Assembly (NCBI GenBank): GCA_002224055.1 | Contig: AZLU01000145.1 | Span: 48,523-104,716 of the forward strand | Reading direction: 5' to 3' | From: Pezizomycotina sp. ARF18 | Taxonomy: Eukaryota > Ascomycota | DNA length: 56,194 nt | Shown here: positions 24,973 to 36,911 of the stretch, piece by piece | Layout: every line of letters begins with the position of its first letter | Position numbering within the stretch: position 1 is the stretch's first letter | The notes under the pieces: generated by a model | Told to the model about the DNA's origin: nothing | The model's input: the letters and a program-made list of their open reading frames with translations, nothing else | The model's database searches: none | Made by a program: the position numbers and the translations under genes

Positions 24973-26439
24973 CAATAATCAAAATTTCTCAACCACTATG
25001 TGATATCGATCGATGACACATGGCAAACTCAATAAGCGGAAGCAGCTGGGTATTTCTACAGCCTACTTTTCGGTTTCAAACAGATTCGGGGAAGGATCAG
25101 ATTGACTATTAATGCGCGCATCATTACTTACTCGTTCGCCTGAAGATGGGTGTTTGCGAACAAACATTAAACAGTCTTTTTCCCCCGTCTGGCCCGTATT
25201 GTGATCGGTAACGGCCTCATTGGCCTCGGATAATAATTTCTTAGGCGGCTTTTTTTCCGTATAATTTCTACCGAAATTGCGCCGCCAATAGACTAGGTTC
25301 TCAAACTTTCCATCAAAAGGTTCACACCTTGTCATTCTTTTATTTACAATTCTTACTAGTAAATCAAGTCTCCGTCTCTATCCAAACTGCCCGTCATGAG
25401 CTCTATGTCGCGTTCTTCCTCAACGAGACCATCGAAACTCTTCGGACAGCCCCGCTGAAGTTATCGATATCCAAGAGACCTCAGCGGTTGCAAACTCCAC
25501 TGGCCACTGCCCTACCCCGCACGCACTTTACATTTTGGAGCTGGCCAACACTTACCGGTCTCGTCGGATAACCTGGAACCACCGAAGGTTATTTTAATCA
25601 GAGCCGGCAGTTAATCTCCAATTTCGGGTTTGCTGCTCAGTTATTGTTTCCTTCTAGTCCCATTCTCTTGAAACCAATACAGCGATGCGCAAACTCGCCA
25701 CGCTGACTGCTCTGAGCGGTGAACCGGTGAAAATGCTGGACTCGCGCACGAAAACTGTACGTATACAGTAGAACTTTTCGGATCAGCTTGGAAGTGTACA
25801 GATAGGGCAATAGACGACCCAGAATTCCGTCGCCAACGGAAGCATCTCAGGAGCAACCCGAACGCGTCTGGGTTTCTTGGACCGCCCGCGGATACCAATC
25901 CATGGGTTACTGTACAGGAACCCTCAACGGATGTGTGCTTCGGCTCGTTTATATTGGCCAATTTGGGCTCGATCATAAGAAATCCCTAACTCTCTGGTCG
26001 CGCAATCGACAGCTAAGATCCACTCTCCTCCGAGATCGAGAGCTACTCTACCAGAAAACCTTCTTGGACACATTCGAACATTGAACAATTCGTTTTGCTC
26101 AATCCGAAATACGTCCTACTCTGTGTCGGTCACATTCGTGCCGGCAAAAAAGATCCGTACAAACTCTCGGATTTTCACTACGTTTCACAAGCGAATCCAT
26201 TTCTGAAAGTTCAATCCCCGTTAATATGACATAGGAGCCGAAGCGGGCGTTGAAGGGTCGGCCACACTGCATTGGGCCCATCGGCAGTGTAGTCGGTATC
26301 GTCAGGCATAAGGCTGCGTATTCTTGAAGACGGACGAGATGGATAGAGCAGGGCGAACCAAATTGTGCGAGTGGGGTACGACAAACAAAGAGTCAACCGG
26401 TAGGCGAGTCGAGCGAATCGAATGAGCAGCAGTAAATTG

Positions 26440-26770
26440 GACAGGGTAGGGATTGAATACTTAGATACTAAGTAGCTACTGTAGATTAGATAAATTAAAT
26501 AAATCGACTAAATTAATAATGAATAAAGCGAATAGATTAAGTAGATATAATGGATTAAATAGACCTAACAGATTTAATAAAATGGATTATTTTGATTTAA
26601 TAAATTGATGGGTTGAATTTACTGAATACGGACTCTTAAATAGATATATTATATACGTATAATATATAGTCTCGGACCTCCAAAGGAGGATAATCTATAG
26701 ATGTATAAATGATCAGAATACAAATATATTGGTTTTGTTGTAACCGTAAAAAAAAAAGACGCGCGATATA
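26440..26770. repeat. A+T-rich patch with degenerate GATTAAATA-like words
   Basis: The patch is strongly A+T-rich. Words such as tagattaa, ggattaaataga and gatttaata recur at irregular spacing, which suggests a decayed short tandem array. No terminal repeats or coding remnants are visible. Confidence 0.35.
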
Positions 26771-28086
26771 GATTCTGAAGGTAAAACTGTTGCTGGAAGA
26801 ATTTATACTGCCGCACTTTCTTTACCCACGATCAACCTTCGCTCGATTCTACCGCGGCCAAACCCTTCCGGCGAACCATCTGGTCACTGCCCATGACGGG
26901 GTTTTCAACATCCTCGGACTCGGTCTATGTCCTCAGGATTCTGGTGACTTGTCCTATATCAATATAACGCGGAGGGAACTCAAGGGAAGAGACGGAAGAT
27001 GATGACCAAAGAGGAGGATTCTCAAAGGGATCTGAGACCGACCCGCAAAAAGGCAATACTTACTCAGACCGAATCAATAAATGCGATCGATACATGGGCT
27101 CATCGCTGACCAACCTTCGAGACCCTTAAAGCAGGAAATAAGAGTGAGGCTAGTGCGAAAAGAGAGAAAGAACCAACGCGACAGGCATTACTACATCAAT
27201 TCACAAGATCGCAGACATGTCACGCCTTCAGCCCTTGTGACCCTCGAGAGATTGCTCCTCTTGTTTGATGTGCGAAATTTGCCTTCGAAAGGAAGGTGTA
27301 CGTTGTTGGAGTCTCTCAATGCTGGATGGGAAATGTCGCCAGAATAGTCCAGCGCAAACACAACCTCACGCAGCTGCCTCTATGCTTACGGAAGAGCGGC
27401 TCTCAAGACAGAGACGCGATATTCTGTCGGAGACGAACGATCGATAGATTGCTCAGAAGGCGCGTTTTGTCTCCCTGGTGATATTGCGCAATTAGAAATT
27501 CAGAAGTATATTCATGCGAAGGTTTAACGAGGCATTGAGCTAGACTAACGAATTCAGCTCCAAATATTAACCAGATTCGTGGAGGGGAAAAAAATGAAAG
27601 ATTTTCCGTGGTTGTAAGGAGCATAAGAAAGACCGTGACAGCAGATACAACACAGAGCTGCTCGATCCGAACCATGCGCCATCGGCTTCATGGCGTGGCA
27701 TAAACTGGAAAACAGAGGTATATTTCTGTTGGAGGTAGCTGGGTGCACAGAAAAATAACCGACATGATAACCGCGCGAGACTATATTGGGAGCTAAACTT
27801 AAAGCCGTCCAAGCACCTCTCACATTTGATTGGCGCATTGCTACCCATTAATTACGTAAAGGCGAGCACTTTCCGTTAAGCATCAGAACAAACTCTTTGT
27901 CAACTTCGTGCCTTCATTATTGTTACCTGTATTTCCGTATTTTTAGGTTTTTTCTCGTTTTGTTTTTTAGTTCTTTTGGAGTATTACGCATCGATTGCCG
28001 CGGACTTCAATATTACAAGCACACGAAGAACTCCTGAAAAATTGCGCTATGTACATCTCTCATCAAACCCACCCGAATCACCGGCG

Positions 28087-29483
28087 TCACAGCATTGCTA
28101 ATCTCCTTCGGTATTCGCAATAAACCATAAAGGACTTCCGTCCGCTCCTACGTCGGCGCTTACATAGCGCAGTGCTTCGCATAACACCCACGCACGCGTC
28201 GCGTCGCCCGCCGGGATCCTCGCCATGAATAGCAACATATCGATTCGTGTTCCTCGGTCCCATGGAGTATGGATCGCGTACTTCGAAGACACGACCGTCT
28301 CTTTTGTCCCTCATCGTCAAGTCTTCCCCCCTGACCTTCACTTTGGGAATATCAGAACGCTGTAGTAAGCCTCCAAATCCAAACGGGGTGCAGACGGCAT
28401 CTACAGTTGCGTCGATAAACGTCGACCGCGACTGCGCGCGTGTGCTGCCAAAAAATCCGGAGCCCAGCGAAAGCCCAGAACTTGCAGCTTCGCTCCGGAG
28501 AGGAACAGTATATTGCGGGAGCATTCCTTATTTCCTGATCAAGTCCATCATCGCTGCTCTGGGGCCAAGTCATCAGTATGAGGGTTGGAACGCCGTACAG
28601 ACTCGCAATAGCAAGCGTCCATCGAGGCTCTCGTGTGCTCTGACTCAACTCGCACGTCACAGATCGTGTACCGTATTGGTCGCAGCCCGGTTGCTTTGTT
28701 AGACGGCAGCTCACTCCCAAGGTTTTTAAAATGCTGGCACAACAGCATATCGCTCGGGCGCCGGCATGATGTCTGCGAGGAGCATCAGTGCGTTTGAGAA
28801 TAGCAGAAACCACCTTTCGCACTCCTTTGCTGACCACTTTCTGGCCTCCTATGATCCTCCGATCGCTGGCCCAGTCCGGCTCGCGTACTTCAGCTAGACA
28901 CCGAACAGGAGCTGATGAGATATTCCGTAGTAAACGGGCACCAACGCTTTGACCGTCTCCTTCCGCAGAATATCCTGAAAGAGCGAGATCCACACCATAG
29001 ACCAGGCATACCAACGTCTAGCTTCTGCACCCGAGGCGGACGCACATCTTCGCGTTGACCAATGCTTCCCAACTAGCGCGCAGAAGCACACCATTGCTCC
29101 GATATCTTCTCCAGGGGTCCGAATACTGAAACCGTGTTTTTGTAATAGCTACCGTGAACGAGTGAGCTTTGCGCAAGGTGCGTGTTTCTTTCTAGCCAGG
29201 GTTTTCGCTCTTCCTTTGGGGACGCTTTGATCTTCTCGACAAAGTCTCGGATGATGTCCACGATATTATCCGTCGTCATCACCAAGTTCCCATTAGTCTC
29301 ATCCCGTTTAACCAGGAGGCCCTCCATGATATGCTGTTCAATCACGGCTTCAAGGACTCCGAACGTCAGACTGGCTTGAGTACTCGCGGCCAGCTCCTCG
29401 GATCCTCGCTTGCCTTCTTGCCGAAGCGAGATGTAATCGGCCAGAGGCACAACCGGATGGCCGTCGTGCGGGAACCTAGCCAT
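28087..29483 (-). pseudogene. HET-family (heterokaryon incompatibility) protein, HET core apparently absent
   Basis: From the ATG at 29483 the product begins GHPVVPLADYISLRQEGK, then SLTFGVLEAVIEQ and HGSYYKNTVSVFGPLE. This resembles the N-terminal region of a set of large fungal HET proteins. It continues with KRWCPFTTEYL and LEYASRTGP near 28930. After about 28740 the text jumps to parts that in the family lie after the HET domain: TLAIASLYG near 28600, EIRNAP, GFRWAPDFLAAH, and CTPFGFGGLLQ near 28370, ending around 28087. The HET core, which should lie between, is not found. At 1.4 kb the locus is also shorter than I would expect. This suggests an internal deletion on top of one-base frame breaks. 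The family assignment rests on remembered motif order and is moderate. Confidence 0.4.
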
Positions 29484-30010
29484 CGCAGTTCCTTAAAAAA
29501 TTATGAGCTGGAGTAGTCTCTACCTAGGCTTGACATCGTTTTAATTGTTATAAGATATTATAATGCGTAAGCTACTTCGGAAAGTATCACTCCGGGAGTT
29601 GGTTCTAGGTTCTGTCTGTGAAGTATGCATTACTGCCAATGGAATTTCCAGGCAGAAATCCGCTTAGTCAATCAACAAAAGCCATGGCAATATATACTGT
29701 ATATTTACGGAATATCGGTGACGAGTCTTTGACGGATTGAACCCCGCTCATGATCCCACTCATCATTCCACTGCTATCTTGAATCCCATGCTTGCAAAAA
29801 CAATACAAACATCTTGCTGATTTCAGGCTTTTATTTGCTCGATGAAGTCTCAAAGCAAAGCCTCATCTAACGCCGCTTTTTTCTCCAGCAAATGAAAGAC
29901 CATAATGTACTGGCGCGGTCAGCCTTCCTTTCCGTTCCTCCTCCGAACTACTTCTATCCATCGTCATAGTTCTATTAGTACCTTCTAACACGCCCCCCAA
30001 GGAACACGTC
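29484..30010. other. no recognisable gene
   Basis: Flank between the HET-like gene and the inverted-repeat element. It has short frames only and no assignable motif. Confidence 0.35.
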
Positions 30011-30655
30011 TGTTATATACGAACCATGATATGAAGCGAACCATAATAAATTCTAGCGAGCCATGAATCGCATGGATATTAAGCTATCTATATAAAATTC
30101 TACTATCTATAATAATAACGCTAAAAATTATGAAAATATATAAAAAATACGAGCCACTTTCACGATTAAAAATAGATATATTATATATACTTAAATTTAT
30201 ATGCATAAACGCTATTTATCTTTAAATATAAAAGTAGCTTATATTTTAATATATTCTTATAATTTAATAATATCATAAGATAAGCTTCTTAGTTATTAAA
30301 AAAAAAAAAGATAAAACAATTAAATTATTTTACTTAAAACATATTTACTCATTTTTTTATTTTCATATATAATTTATTAATATTTTTCTAAGTTTTTAAT
30401 TTCGGTCCTAGTAAAAATAACTTTTTTTTTTCATTTTTTATTTATTTTTCTATTTTTTTGTAAAATAATAAAAATTTAAATTTAAATTTTTTATTTTTTT
30501 TTTTTAGAGATCGTGCAATTATGATAGCTAGAGTGGCATTTAGCGTTATTATCATAGATAGTGAAATTTTATTATAGATAGGTTGATATCTATGCGACTC
30601 ATGGCTCGCTTAGAATTTATCATGGTTCGCTTCATATCATGGTTCGTATATAACA
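30011..30655. mobile_element. 645-bp non-autonomous element with long terminal inverted repeats
   Basis: The left end starts TGTTATATACGAACCATGAT and the right end is its inverse, ending TATAACA. The arms (about 30011-30122 and 30540-30655) align over about 110 bp. They pass through a run of related words (gaaccatgatatgaa, gcgaaccat, gcgagccatga) and most differences between the arms are C/T or G/A. The 390-bp interior is extremely A+T-rich with no reading frame. Flanks are acgtc on the left and acttc on the right, a possible 5-bp target duplication with one mismatch. TG...CA ends would also suit a solo LTR, but such long inverted arms favour a foldback/MITE-like element. It abuts the 3' end of the PTH11-like gene. 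Confidence 0.8.
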
Positions 30656-31965
30656 ACTTCCACTCTTCGACCCCATTCGACACCGCTACGGCAGTGGCGG
30701 CCTCGACATCGTGATTCTCCACTGTAGCACCTGTTCGTGCCCGCGTGCTCAGGAACGGAAACGTCGCTGGCCGTGCGCGCCTTACTGAGCGAATGATCTT
30801 CTTGCCAATCCGTCAAGCGCTGAGAATGTCTGCTTCCTACCACCACATGCTTGATGGCTGGCAGACAGGAAATAATGAGGGCGAGGTCAAGCTAGGAAAT
30901 ATGTTAACACAACGCAAGTAACAGCCTGGATATAAACTTATTGCTAGGATCCTTACAATGACCAGCTACAGCTGCGGTCGCGTAGGTCAAATCGTATCGG
31001 TCAAAGGCTTATTGAATGATATGACACGAAAAATGTTTATGAGACAAATCCTAGTAAACCGAAGTTAGAAAATCAGGCGAAAGGACGCTGAGTATTGAGC
31101 GACTCGGTGAACTTACACCGCCAGCGGCAAACATGAGGATTACCATGACCTTCTCTCTTTTGTTCTTAATCTGCGAGCTTGAAACTTCCATATAGGCGAT
31201 AGCCTTCATGATAGTCTGACCCACGTTAGCCACTCTTCATGCCTGGTTGACTGAAGGCACTTCAACCATAGGTAAACAAAACACTGGCAACGTCATTCAC
31301 GATCGCAGTCGAAAAAGCAGGAACCTATCAATACAGGTTCCCTCGAAATAATGGTCCAAGTAATTCACAGGCTTGCACTGGAACAGCGTGAGCATTATGC
31401 CCCAGATTGAGATGACGCTAATGCCCATGCTTACGGCCTTCAATGAGCGGCGGCACCACTTGTCCGGAGAGAGTCGGTAGTAAAATGACCCACGAAAGTC
31501 ATCTTGACGGGTATAAGATCTCCACGACCATTAGTGCGACAAGCCATCGCTGGAGCTTCCTGAAAGAAACGTCCCAGATATGGCGCAATCCCACACCCAC
31601 GAAGATTGTCAATGTGTCCGCGACGAGCGTCAATACGATTCCTACCCGTCGTAGTCATTAGATAGATCCGATACTGATAACCCAGGCGATATAGATTAAC
31701 ATACAAGGGACGCAGTCGCCCACCAGTCCTCTGACCAGAGTTCCTGAGTTCGGGTACGGCGAGAGGATAGGCGCAGTAAGACTGCGATCCACGGTAACAA
31801 GGTGATTATACCCATGGATACTGAGAGGCTGACGATCTTATATCATGCGGTGGGCCTTTGAAATTACCTACAGGCTTCTAAAGATTGTTTAAGGTCCGGT
31901 CGTTGTAGAGATTCCGTAAGGTTTGCTATAATGGGAGGCGAGTTGAGTGTTTGGAGATGGCCGCT
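30656..31965 (-). CDS. PTH11-like / rhodopsin-domain integral membrane protein
   Basis: Fungal seven-helix proteins of this class include PTH11-type surface sensors; most have no known ligand. Reading down from about 31965: IIANLTESLQRPDLKQSLEA, an intron, then SMGIITLLPWIAVLLRL and SEDWWATASLV near 31770. A loop-helix region follows with RHIWDV, RWLVALMVVEILYPVKMTFV, and SFYYRLSPDKWCRRSLKAV near 31470. Then come GIMLTLFQCKPVNYLDHYF, FEGTCID near 31340, REKVMVILMFAAGGV near 31140, DLTYATAAVAG near 30980 and ISCLPAIKHV near 30850. The order is the family's order. Several one-base frame breaks occur, and consensus donors follow AAGG at 31120 and near 30955. The last codons run into the terminal repeat of the neighbouring element, so the natural C-terminus may be lost. 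Confidence 0.65.
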
Positions 31966-33421
31966 GCATCGGCAGGTCAGGAAAGTCCAAGCTCTCGACC
32001 AGAGGCCGAGATGACGAGCCGGTCTCTCCCTGTCTTGTTCAACATGCAGGCAATGACGCTAGGCGTGATGTTAGACTAAGCTTCAGCGAAACTCGGACTC
32101 CAGAGTTAAACGAGAGTAGCGCCGCGGCTTTTTAAGTTGAGCATTTTCCCTTTCCCCACCCACACTATGTAGGCTGTAAATTTCATTAATCTTATTTTTA
32201 ATTCCGGTCATTTGACGATCCTCTGTAGAAACTACCAATAGAAATGATGACAATAGGTTCAAAGGGTCGAGTAGTGAGGATATCTTTGTGAAGTTTTGGC
32301 GCTCGTATTCAACTCCGCCCAACGCGGCTATCGCCTCCCCTACGTAGGGCTTGGTTGCTGTTCAACCTTTCCCTCTGAGGCTATTCAATCAAGGAATCAA
32401 TGGGGATGAAGGCGCCAGAACCGCTGACAGCAATGTTGAGATTTTAATTGCATTGCTCTCATCACCGAATACCAGCGTGGAGCCTTTCCTTCTTCTCCTT
32501 TCGTTAATACAATCGCCATTCTACTTCAATCTCTATAACACCTGCTCATCGGAGCTTGCGCAAGATCATTAGGGAAAAATAACGCCATCTGGTATGGGAG
32601 TTATACGAGCGACATCCCTTTTCATCCTCTTCCATTAATATGATATGCTTTGCACTGTCGGTAAATCAAGTTGTGATAAGACTCCTTGAAGTATTCAAGA
32701 CTTTCTTGAACTCGAAAGTAATTTATATTAGCTTTGTCTTTCTCCATCTTTCTCCTAATTTATGATGTTGACATGTTCATACTCTTTAACTAGTGGACGT
32801 CTCAAAGCCCTATCTGGAAAATCTCGTTTAGACTGGGCTTAACAAGTGGACCTTCAGTACAGTGAGTTTCAAAGGTTTCCCGTCTCGGATCAGGAAGCCT
32901 TGGTTTCGGAACTAATAAGGATCTTACGTTACTTTGTTCACTTCTACAGCACGGAGCTGCTCTTCTTCGACATGTTTCGCATTAATGTAGAGCTGACTTG
33001 GGCCAGCAAGGCTTTGAGAAACGCTCAAAGGAATTCACTTGCTGTTTGTAGAAGGAAGAAGAATATGGATTATTGCGATTGTAAGACGCGCACCTGGAAC
33101 TTTAGCTGGAAACAAGGTAGACTCTTGAACAGGGCTCTCGAACGACAAGAAATGTTGAACAGAACTCAACGGCTGATAGATGTACCGAGATAATTTCGAG
33201 ACCATGAGGCCGTTGAAGGCCCGTTTGCTTCACGTGGCAAGAACTTTTGATATAGCTGAGGGTGAGAGATAGTCGGGGTTGGATGTGTTAGAAGACATGC
33301 TCCTCAGGGTGTGGTTTTCTGCCACTAAAGAAATGGCTGCAGCGAGGGTGAAGAGTTAGCGACGTTAGCTGAATGTTCACCCCTTCCGGCTAGCAACTTG
33401 AACATGGTTGAAATCATGATC
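31966..33421. other. no recognisable gene
   Basis: A 115-codon frame at 32846-33193 (+) is the longest and matches nothing I know. Composition is ordinary. The stretch lies between the PTH11-like 5' end and the stop codon of the methyltransferase. Confidence 0.35.
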
Positions 33422-35058
33422 TTACAATTTGTAATACATATGCGTTCTCCGATTCCTTATCTCTGCTTTCCACGCCTTCCCAAACGCATCCACCTGCTCC
33501 TTGCTCCAGCCCAGCCACTTGCAATACAGCTTCATGCATATCGCTTCGTACCCTTCCAGGCTGTTGAGTTGCATGTAGGCGCCGAGTTCCTTGTAGTGTT
33601 TATCCTTCGCCCAGTGCCTACGGGTACCTTGCACTCCTTGTGTTCCACGTCTACGAACCTTCAGCCCGCAAATTGGGAACATAAGTAGGTATCTGATTCT
33701 TCATCGGGCGCCTGACTTCTCCGTCGCCTCGTATAGGTATTCGTGGAACTTATGCAGGACCGAGTCGTCTGGTACGGTGCCGTCGTCGCAGTAAGCCTTG
33801 ACCTCGATGTCCTGTATCTCGATGAACCCGCCGGTTTGAGAACGCTGTGAAAAATATCAGACATGGAAGTTCATTTCAATTCCTACTAGCAATTTCCGTC
33901 ACTCACTGCAAGCACTTCTATCAGCGGTCTCCAATCGTCGAATACCCCACGCATGTATCGAAAATGTACATATCGAATGCATTCGGTGGGAAGGTCCAAA
34001 CACCTTCGGCATCGTCGATCTGGAATTCGAGGTTTGGCGGCACCCATTCGGGTTGGCTGGGGAAGAGGTCCGTTCCGATCACGTGGGCAGAGGGGAATTT
34101 GCTAAATATAGAGTTTCGATATCAGTCTCAGACATTGATACCGTTAAGGTACGCGCCTTATATAGATGTATGGACGTACTCAGCTACATCCGAAAAAAAA
34201 AATCATAGCGTTAGTCCTCGTCCTCGACTTAATAAAACAACCAGGCTTAGAAGAAATTGGATCATCATCTTCTCATTCGTTTCGTACCCATATCGATAGC
34301 CCATATCCCAGTTCCAGTTCCAATATCCAATACCGAGTAGGGTTTTCTGTCATCGGCGACATGTATAAAGAGTCTGAAGACAGTATTTCAGCTTCTAAAT
34401 TCAATAAATCGCTCATCACCTTTTCTTCGTCTATGGGAATGCAGTCATACTAATAAACAAAGCGTGAAGATATGGTGCAGCAGGTCTTGTCGCGAGGATT
34501 CCTTTTCTAGGAAATAACCAAGGTTAGTTCCGTGCGAAGGTCGTTATGGCCGAAGGATGAACCTTACCATCGGTCGGAAAATCGTACTTGACCGCATTTG
34601 CCTATCGCGATATATCCTCAATCAGCGCCCGAGTTTCTATATGATCGTAGGCAGGGGATTCATCCAAGAAATAGTTACCGCAAACTCCGTCCATATTCAT
34701 GTCTAAATCGCAAATTATCAGCCCTACTTCACTCAAGTAAACCGTCAGGGTCGAAACAAACGAAACAGTTTACTCACATTTCTCTTCTTATATATTCTCG
34801 GAGAGATGTCGTGTCCGTGATCAAGCTATACCATATTATTTAACCAGAGAGTTCATATACAACTAGCAACTTTTCCGACAATGAAAACTTACCTACCAGC
34901 CTCATCCTCTGAATCCAAGTCGCTCGAAGACTACAATTAAAGCGTCGCGTCAGAAAACCCTGTAACTCGAACTGAAGATGAAGCGCAAAAAATGGAGACC
35001 ATCGAAATACATCGACTGCCAGAGGCATTTCTGTGGAGGTGGGACCAGTTGATGTCAT
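33422..35058 (-). CDS. LaeA-like SAM-dependent methyltransferase
   Basis: LaeA-type methyltransferases affect secondary-metabolite clusters, and relatives in this family can also modify small molecules. From the start at 35058 there is a variable N-terminus and several introns. SAM motif I, VLDIGTGTGIWAIDMG, lies near 34290 just before a GT donor. Next exons give FPSAHVIGTDLFPSQPEWVP, PPNLEFQIDDAEGVW near 34020, then FDYVHFRYMRGVFDDW near 33960 after one apparent lost base. After a further intron come GGFIEIQDIEVKAYCDDGT and DDSVLHKFHEYLYEATEKSG. The C-terminal part is ELGAYMQLNSLEGYEAICMK, then LGWSKEQVD and YYKL at the stop (33422). The SAM-binding motif is intact. The methyl acceptor cannot be inferred. 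Confidence 0.85.
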
Positions 35059-36911
35059 TTGGACGTCCTCAGTGGGTGATCTTAAGGGGAGACGGTTCCT
35101 TGGCCGGCAAGTGGCGATTCAGGGGCTGCGGCGCCGCCTGGTGTATATCCATTGATTGAGGTTGCTGAAGTCGCCTCTCTGCCTTATTATTTTCCTTGAA
35201 CGGTTCTTATAGAAGTCTTTACCATAAAAACAGGACGAGGGGATATATCGATGTCAATGATAGACGTCAAGGGTAACCTGTGGGGGGTTAGAAGAAAGGG
35301 TAGGAGAGGAGAAGGTGGGTGAGGACCCTAATAATAAAGTGGGGAATCCTTATTAAAAAGGGTTGCCCAACGCTAGTGCGACTCTTCCAGGCTTCAGTGT
35401 TCAGGCAGATATAAGGACGGAGAATTGATCGCCATTTGCAGCCCACTCCCGGAAAAAAAAACAACTAAGGAATAGTGACTTGCATTGCTTTTTCATTGGG
35501 CTTGCTCTTTACCAGAAGAGTACAAGCAACCGACCGCTCAAGTTTAGACGGAGGACAAGAGCTCCATTCCTGATGGGTGTGTGAACTTTTTACGCACCAA
35601 TAAGTGTGATAAGAAGGATCAAAGAAATAAGCAAACTGCTGCGTATTTGGCCGCTCATCCGAAGGTTTGTGTGAGTGTGCCTCCAAAAAATGACTATCCT
35701 GTGTTAAGGTATTCATAAGAGAAATAAAATGAGATACATATAATACTACGGCCGGTTATAGAACTGCGAGGAACAATACTTTTGTGGGTTCGTCGATTCA
35801 TTTGGTTAGCTACAGCACTCGTTATCATGGAATGCTGAGCATTTTAAGACCATGATCCAGAATCAGAATACCAATTCATTGAATGAAGAATGAGGTACGA
35901 TAAGTGCGTTGTTTCGTGCCCCAGCCTCTCAGTAATTAATTTTTGGCCCTGCGGGAAAAATCTCGTAGAATAGTACGCACGATTTTGAATGTTAAAATCA
36001 ACTCTGGCCATAGTGGATATTGACGTAGTTACAAGCTAATAGGTAGCAATAGAGTCACACCATTTGATTACTATTCGATTCAATGTGTTGAAGCCCTTCC
36101 TCGACTTGAAGGCCACCTTGGAATTTAGAAATCGACTACCTACTGACTATAAGACAGCCTCTATCACATCCGTACAGCTTGCATACCACATTGTTGCTAT
36201 TAAGATATTTAGACTGAAGCGCGTTCCAAAAGTTACACCATTAGGCAAATTCCTGCAGTATATTCTCGGCTGCTCAAAGACATTCCTTGCAGAAGCTTTA
36301 GACTCTAGGCCGGTTCCCCGGCACGCGGAAGGCGGACGATACGCTATCTCGTTGGTTGGAACCTTGGATAGAAACTTGAAAGGAGGTGAACAAGTGGGTA
36401 AGATATTTCATATCAGACGCGATTAACGGTTGACTTTTCTCCTCTCTGCAGGCGAGACGCTGCAAGTTTTCTTAATCTCTTGGTTTGGGTACAAGGACCC
36501 AAGACAAAAGGTCTTGTCTCGATCAACTTTCATGACACTCCTAGATAGGAATAGCTCTCAGCATTCCAGTATCCACGTCAACTCGACCCCGCACAGGTGT
36601 CGCAGTCGCACGAGAGGGTAAAGGGAACGAAGGAGGAAGTCCTCCGAAGCAGAAGTTTCCTTGACCAAAGGGGTCGCGAAGACCGATCGAGATCCTCTCT
36701 AGTAGTACTGCTATAAAAAGGAGAACGTTGAGAACCATTTCTCTGGGAATTTGTTCCTTTCTCGCATCTCAACCCACACTCTCTCTTTATTTTTTCCCCA
36801 TTGTTGCGCAATTGCCAAGATTACAAGCCTGAACATCATTGCGTTTTGTTACCAGTCTCTCGGGACCGTGGCCACCTTGTTTTTCACTAAAAAACTTTAC
36901 TACCTCAAGTC
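35059..36911. other. no recognisable gene between divergent genes
   Basis: Intergenic space between the divergently read methyltransferase (-) and FAD monooxygenase (+). The frame at 36064-36426 (+, 120 codons) matches nothing I know. A TATA-like box at 36712-36719 is listed separately. The divergent layout could allow shared regulation. Confidence 0.4.
36712..36719 (+). promoter_or_regulatory. TATA-like box of the FAD monooxygenase
   Basis: TATAAAAA lies 193 bp before the ATG at 36912. A pyrimidine-rich tract follows, as often found near fungal transcription starts. Confidence 0.4.

Larger units (their letters stand above)
24617..28086. other. no recognisable gene; simple repeats and A+T-rich patch
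   Basis: No family was recognised on either strand. The fragments near 25800-25970 (+) and 26790-27350 (+) read in frame for tens of codons but match nothing I know. The stretch contains A21 at 24774-24794, a TAAA/GAAA microsatellite at 24919-24972 and an A+T-rich patch at about 26440-26770. Confidence 0.35.

Noticed and set aside
30011-30655. Solo LTR interpretation of the inverted-repeat element
   Set aside because: The TG...CA ends fit, but inverted arms of about 110 bp are not usual for an LTR; kept only as an alternative.
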